NCBI GenBank assembly: GCA_945957225.1
Contig: CAMFKK010000116.1
Location: forward strand, 1-7,269
Reading direction: 5' to 3'
DNA from: an uncultured Sphingobacteriia bacterium
Lineage (GTDB): Bacteria > Bacteroidota > Bacteroidia > Chitinophagales > Chitinophagaceae
Length of the DNA stretch: 7,269 nt
In this document: piece after piece, positions 5,501 to 7,269 of the stretch
Numbering within the stretch: the stretch's first letter is position 1
Layout of the letters: every line of letters begins with the position of its first letter
Notes under the pieces: model-generated
What the model was told of the DNA's origin: nothing
Seen by the model: the letters and a program-made list of their open reading frames with translations, nothing else
Database searches by the model: none
Position numbers and translations under genes: made by a program

Positions 5501-7269
5501 GGGTTTATCTGCAGCTGTGATAAGCTCTGATGCTACTACTGCTTTGGTTGGTGGTTCTCAAGATAATCAAAGTCAAGGTGCTGTATGGGTATACAAATAT
5601 GCTGCCAGAACTTCACCTCCAATTATCATCGCGCCAGCCATAAATGCCATTCTTCAAACAGCACAACCGGTAATTAGTGGTACTGCTGAATCCAATGCCG
5701 TCATTAATTTATTCATAGATGGTTCAACCAATCCCATTAGAGTGAATGCCAATCCAGACGGGACTTGGCATTATACTCCTGTTAATCCATTATCAGAAGG
5801 TGGACATACTGTTGCAGCTACTGCTACTGCCAATGGCACAACAAGTATTCTTTCTGATATCATCAATTTCACTGTGGATAGTAAACCAGCAAGTTTACTT
5901 TATGTTTCTATTTCCAGTAATAATTCTGATAGTTCCAAAGCTAGTATTGGAAACAGAATTACTTTAAGTTTTACTGCTAGTGAAAAAATTACTCCACCTA
6001 CTGTAAGTATTGGAGGAATAAAAATAACGGCTACTAATATTGCCAATAATCAATGGACTGCAACTGTGGATGCTAATGCTTTAACAGATGGATTAGTTTC
6101 ATTTCAAATTGGATTCAGAGATTTGGGTAATAATCCTTCTGCAGATATTAGTGCTACTACCAATCAAAGCTCTGTAACAGTAGATAAGACAGCTCCCAAA
6201 ATTTTGAGTATTACAAGATTGGATGCTTCTCCTACCAATGCTGCCCAAATTAGATTTAGGGTACTCTTTAGTGAACCAGTAAAAGGCGTCATACTTTCTG
6301 ACTTTAGTCCATTTGTTACCGGAGCAGTTACAGGAGCAAGTCTTCAGTCAATTTCAGGTTCTGGAGATTCCTATATTGTTACAGTGAATAGGGGCCAAGG
6401 TGCTGGTACTTTAAATTTAGATTTTAATGTAGGTCTTTCTATTGTAAAAGATTTGGCAGGTAATGATATTAGGTTAAGTTATAAACTTGGTGAAATTTAT
6501 ACTATTGTGGTGGGTGCTGTAAATGTGATAGGTACCATACAGCCATTTTCCATTTGTGCCGGAGCGGCTTCTGCAGCCCAAAGTTTTCAAGTGAATGCAA
6601 ATGGACTCACTGGTGAGTTGGCAATAGACGCACCAACCGGATTTGAAGTTTCTTTAGCGGCTAGTGCTGGATTTGGTCCTTTTGTAGATATTTTGCCTAC
6701 CAATGGAAATATTCCCAATACCACCATCTATGTTAGAACGGCAAGATCACTTAGTGTAAATGCCAATGAGCAATTATACCTGTCAACACAGAATTTGGGT
6801 AGACAAACCATTTCATTAATTGCTACGGTATCTTCAGCTATCACAACTCCAGTTATTAGCAATGTTGGTTCTACCAGTATTTGTAGTCCTGGTACTGTAG
6901 TGCTTAACAGTAATGCGGCTTCTGGAAATCAATGGTATCGTGATGGGAATTTAATTGCAGGAGCTAATGCAAGTAGTTTTACAACAAGTACCACTGGAGG
7001 ATACTCTGTTGTTGTCACAAGCGGGGCTTGTGCTAGTAACCCTAGTAATGTGATTGCAGTTTCTGTAAATACAACTCCAGCAATTCCGGTAATTAGCACT
7101 GTAAAATCAACAACAGTTTGTGAAGGAGCTTCAGTTCCATTATCAGTTTCCAATCAATCAGGTAATACTTGGTTCAAAGATGGAGTTGTGATTCCAGGGG
7201 CTACGGGATCTATTTATCAAGCAACAAGTACAGGAGCCTATTCGGTTCAAATGGCCAATGGTTCTGGAT
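2436..7269 (+). CDS. Very large exported multidomain protein: duplicated IPT / seven-blade FG-GAP propeller / Ig-like modules, adhesin-like, 3'-truncated
   Basis: The frame stays open from the ATG at 2436 to the window edge (1611 codons plus one base, no stop). The start is the first ATG after an in-frame TGA at 2409 and is followed at once by a Sec signal peptide. Domain order by residue: signal 1-23; IPT/TIG 25-103; seven FG-GAP_2-like blades about 104-497; bacterial Ig-like domain about 501-593; second IPT/TIG 594-672; second set of seven blades about 673-1057; second Ig-like domain 1061-1148; an Ig-like domain ending in TVDKTAPK (about 1149-1255); a domain with FSEPV and a DLAGNDI ending (about 1256-1360); a Bacteroidota SICAG...APTGFEVS domain (about 1362-1468); then two Ig_7-like repeats (1469 onward), the second cut off. 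No catalytic motif is visible. Composition is rich in Gly, Asn, Ser and Thr with few Cys, typical of surface proteins. I infer an exported surface or secreted adhesion/binding protein, perhaps a type IX secretion substrate, whose sorting domain would lie outside. Confidence 0.93.
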   Translation, partial: MKPIFKVALSIFALFIFHYSVFAQTSISSFSPTSGPVGTLITINGSNLSDPDFVSIGVGDAIVLNSSPTRIQAIVMPECRTGVLSLRAGGRTVDAQNVFTVTSNNLPNAQDGNKLVGGNSVFARQGAAVAISADGNTAIVGGFGDDMNKGAAWIFTRSGGIWSQQGQKLVGSGWVAVPNQGYSVAISADGNTVAIGGNTDNGNNQGKTGRGAVWVFTRVNNFWAQQGSKLTASDGDQNSQLGKSVALSADGNTLLVGGNFDRTDPFNGKANGAAWVFTRFFGQWRQFGSKMVPTDNTGYAQFGTSVALSADGKTAVIGGEADDSNRGAAWVFNRRTSGFFQDVPKLNFPSDGTTIRRMGTSVSVNANGNFLVVGGLSDDRVAAWVYSKVGGQWSLDAPKIMGAGLKNIGFNPHVSISGDGYLVAVSGDLDNSTTGVATLWKRAIGSWRESGNLPLGTPVANSYFQGAAVVLSLDGTTAISGAPGTNGNNGASWIYKTLQQGAVPQINTPVNNSTGNGPKPLISGTAEPIATVNIYIDGSSIPIQVVANAVGDWSYTPTSNLSDGTHTVAATSTVSGTTSNSSAIVYFSIVSPEPTISSINPGAGPVGTLVTITGNNLNNPDFVNIGGVDAIVVNSSSNSIMAMVMPNAVSGAVSLGSANKTITASSNFTVTPTLVPNTQEGSKLVGNGGFNPKLGWSLAVSADGNTAVVGGYADDGYVGAAWVFNRQNGVWRQQGNKLVGSGFVNTPSQGYSVAISADGNTIAIGGNADAGYGPGKGAVWIFTRFSNQWYQQGRKLVGSGGSGNAQFGTALSLSADGNTLMVGAPNENGGLGAAYVFTRVNDTWSQFGRVLIPDDNAGYPEFGKSIAISSDGKTAVIGGNKDGNTGATWVFKRYSTEFAQDADKLVAKPDATRLQKEGSSVAISADGNTIISGGLSNNNPAAWIFVRKNGLWSQQSGTLYNPNAIVSSSVVSLSADGNAAILAIGIDDASIGSAITFKRVGTNWQQAGNLPLGTGAIGAALQGLSAAVISSDATTALVGGSQDNQSQGAVWVYKYAARTSPPIIIAPAINAILQTAQPVISGTAESNAVINLFIDGSTNPIRVNANPDGTWHYTPVNPLSEGGHTVAATATANGTTSILSDIINFTVDSKPASLLYVSISSNNSDSSKASIGNRITLSFTASEKITPPTVSIGGIKITATNIANNQWTATVDANALTDGLVSFQIGFRDLGNNPSADISATTNQSSVTVDKTAPKILSITRLDASPTNAAQIRFRVLFSEPVKGVILSDFSPFVTGAVTGASLQSISGSGDSYIVTVNRGQGAGTLNLDFNVGLSIVKDLAGNDIRLSYKLGEIYTIVVGAVNVIGTIQPFSICAGAASAAQSFQVNANGLTGELAIDAPTGFEVSLAASAGFGPFVDILPTNGNIPNTTIYVRTARSLSVNANEQLYLSTQNLGRQTISLIATVSSAITTPVISNVGSTSICSPGTVVLNSNAASGNQWYRDGNLIAGANASSFTTSTTGGYSVVVTSGACASNPSNVIAVSVNTTPAIPVISTVKSTTVCEGASVPLSVSNQSGNTWFKDGVVIPGATGSIYQATSTGAYSVQMANGSG
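2508..4208 (+). repeat. First copy of the IPT - seven-blade propeller - Ig-like module
   Basis: The copy covers residues 25 to about 591. It opens with an IPT/TIG domain (SGPVGTLITINGSNL, then DPDFVSIG and an FTVT end) and continues through seven propeller blades. It closes with a bacterial Ig-like domain (LISGTAEPIATVNIYIDG, then GDWSYTP and DGTHTVAATSTVSGTTS). The Ig-like type, with SGTAEPxA and DGTHTVxAT, is common in bacterial adhesins. The second copy begins directly after the linker SPE. The two copies match by eye at about half of the residues in their IPT parts. Confidence 0.88.
2811..3926 (+). repeat. Seven FG-GAP_2-like propeller blades, copy 1
   Basis: Each blade follows the plan G-x-S-V-A-(I/L)-S-A-D-G-N-T-x-x-(V/I)-G-G, a variable loop, G-A-A-W-V-F-x-R, then a Trp and Q-x-G-x-K-L. 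Blades begin at 2811, 2976, 3159, 3342, 3510, 3669 and 3831, spaced 53 to 61 residues. Blades 1-4 are close to consensus; 5 to 7 drift (VNANGNF, ISGDGYL, LSLDGTT), and blade 7 lacks the Trp/Gln tail and leads into the Ig-like domain. Seven repeats are the classic number for a closed beta-propeller, as in integrin-alpha-like FG-GAP proteins. The Asp-Gly-Asn turns lack the full DxDxDG calcium loop. Confidence 0.85.
4215..5879 (+). repeat. Second copy of the IPT - seven-blade propeller - Ig-like module
   Basis: The copy covers residues 594 to 1148. The order is the same as in the first copy: IPT/TIG (GPVGTLVTITGNNL, NPDFVNIG, FTVT), seven blades, then an Ig-like domain (VISGTAESNAVINLFIDG, GTWHYTP, GGHTVAATATANGTTS). 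The offset between the copies is 569 residues at the start and 558 at the end, so only about 11 residues of net deletion separate them. The copies have diverged in DNA sequence, so the duplication is not recent. Confidence 0.88.
4518..5606 (+). repeat. Seven FG-GAP_2-like propeller blades, copy 2
   Basis: Blades begin at 4518, 4683, 4857, 5022, 5187, 5340 and 5502, spaced 51 to 58 residues, with the same plan as the first array. Position-specific features are kept between arrays: blade 2 starts (N/S)QGYSVAISADGNT in both; blade 4 has SDGKT or ADGKTAVIGG instead of ADGNT in both; the tail of blade 6 reads GNLPLGT in both. Blade 6 is again divergent (AAILAIGIDDASIGSA). Confidence 0.85.
5880..6515 (+). 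other. Two further extracellular Ig-like domains of the large protein
   Basis: Residues about 1149-1255 form an Ig-like domain (NRITLSFTASEKI, PTVSIGG, QWTATVDANALTDGLVSF) that ends in SVTVDKTAPK, a standard junction in bacterial Ig-like arrays. Residues about 1256-1360 form a second domain with ASPTNAAQIRFRVLFSEPV, GASLQSISGSGDSYIVTV and SIVKDLAGNDI, a pattern found in large bacterial surface proteins. Boundaries are approximate. Confidence 0.7.
6519..6839 (+). other. Bacteroidota-type beta-sandwich domain of the large protein
   Basis: Residues about 1362-1468 carry SICAGAASAAQSFQVNANGL, then IDAPTGFEVSLA, then TTIYVRTA and a closing strand pair. The series C-x-G...S-x-Q-S-F-x-V, APTGFEVS and TTIYVR is a recurrent domain in large secreted Bacteroidota proteins; I recognise the pattern but not a named function. 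Confidence 0.65.
6840..7269 (+). repeat. Two tandem Ig_7-like repeats, the second cut by the window edge
   Basis: Repeat one (6840-7079, residues 1469-1548) has P-V-I-S-N-V-G-S-T-S-I-C, NQWYRDGNLIAGANASSF and GGYSVVVTSGACAS. Repeat two (7080 to the edge) has P-V-I-S-T-V-K-S-T-T-V-C-E-G, NTWFKDGVVIPGATGSIY and GAYSVQMANGSG. Each unit is about 80 residues. Such C, W-(Y/F)-(R/K)-D-G, G-x-Y-S-V domains are common near the C-terminal half of secreted Bacteroidota proteins, often in longer tandem runs, so more copies may follow outside. Confidence 0.78.

Noticed and set aside
4996..5967. Open frames at 4996-5205 (+), 5043-5300 (-) and 5746-5967 (+)
   Set aside because: Out-of-frame shadows of the propeller and Ig-like coding sequence; no start context or recognisable protein features.
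6929..7153. Minus-strand open frame of 74 codons
   Set aside because: Antisense shadow of the Ig_7-like repeats in the large gene.

Overview
The window looks like AT-rich chromosomal DNA from a Bacteroidota bacterium, probably of the Chitinophagaceae/Sphingobacteriia kind. The reasons are start codons with no Shine-Dalgarno sequence and AT-rich leaders, a TAnnTTTG-type -7 promoter element, a first gene that resembles a protein conserved in that phylum, and a very large multidomain secreted protein built from IPT/TIG, FG-GAP-like and Ig-like modules. The taxonomic call is inference. All three genes lie on the + strand.

Layout: (1) Positions 1-1304 hold the 3' part of a conserved cytoplasmic protein of unknown function. 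Its frame is open back to the window edge, so the gene starts outside. It ends at a clear rho-independent terminator (about 1321-1365). (2) Positions 1437-2012 hold a small single-gene unit for an unrecognised 191-residue protein, with its own likely promoter (1371-1401). (3) Positions 2013-2435 are an AT-rich 423-base gap with no gene. (4) Positions 2436-7269 hold one uninterrupted reading frame that runs off the right edge (1611 codons visible, no stop).

The large gene dominates the window. After a Sec signal peptide, a block of IPT/TIG domain + seven FG-GAP_2-like propeller blades + bacterial Ig-like domain occurs twice in tandem (residues about 25-593 and 594-1148). A run of different Ig-like and adhesion-type domains follows to the window edge. 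Blades at the same position in the two copies resemble each other more than their neighbours do, so the whole block seems to have been duplicated after the seven-blade propeller existed. The protein is most likely an exported cell-surface or secreted adhesin-like protein. A type IX secretion C-terminal signal would be expected beyond the window but cannot be seen here.

The three genes show no obvious functional link. The terminator, promoter and long gap suggest three separate transcription units. No RNA genes, insertion sequences, CRISPR arrays or attachment sites were found.
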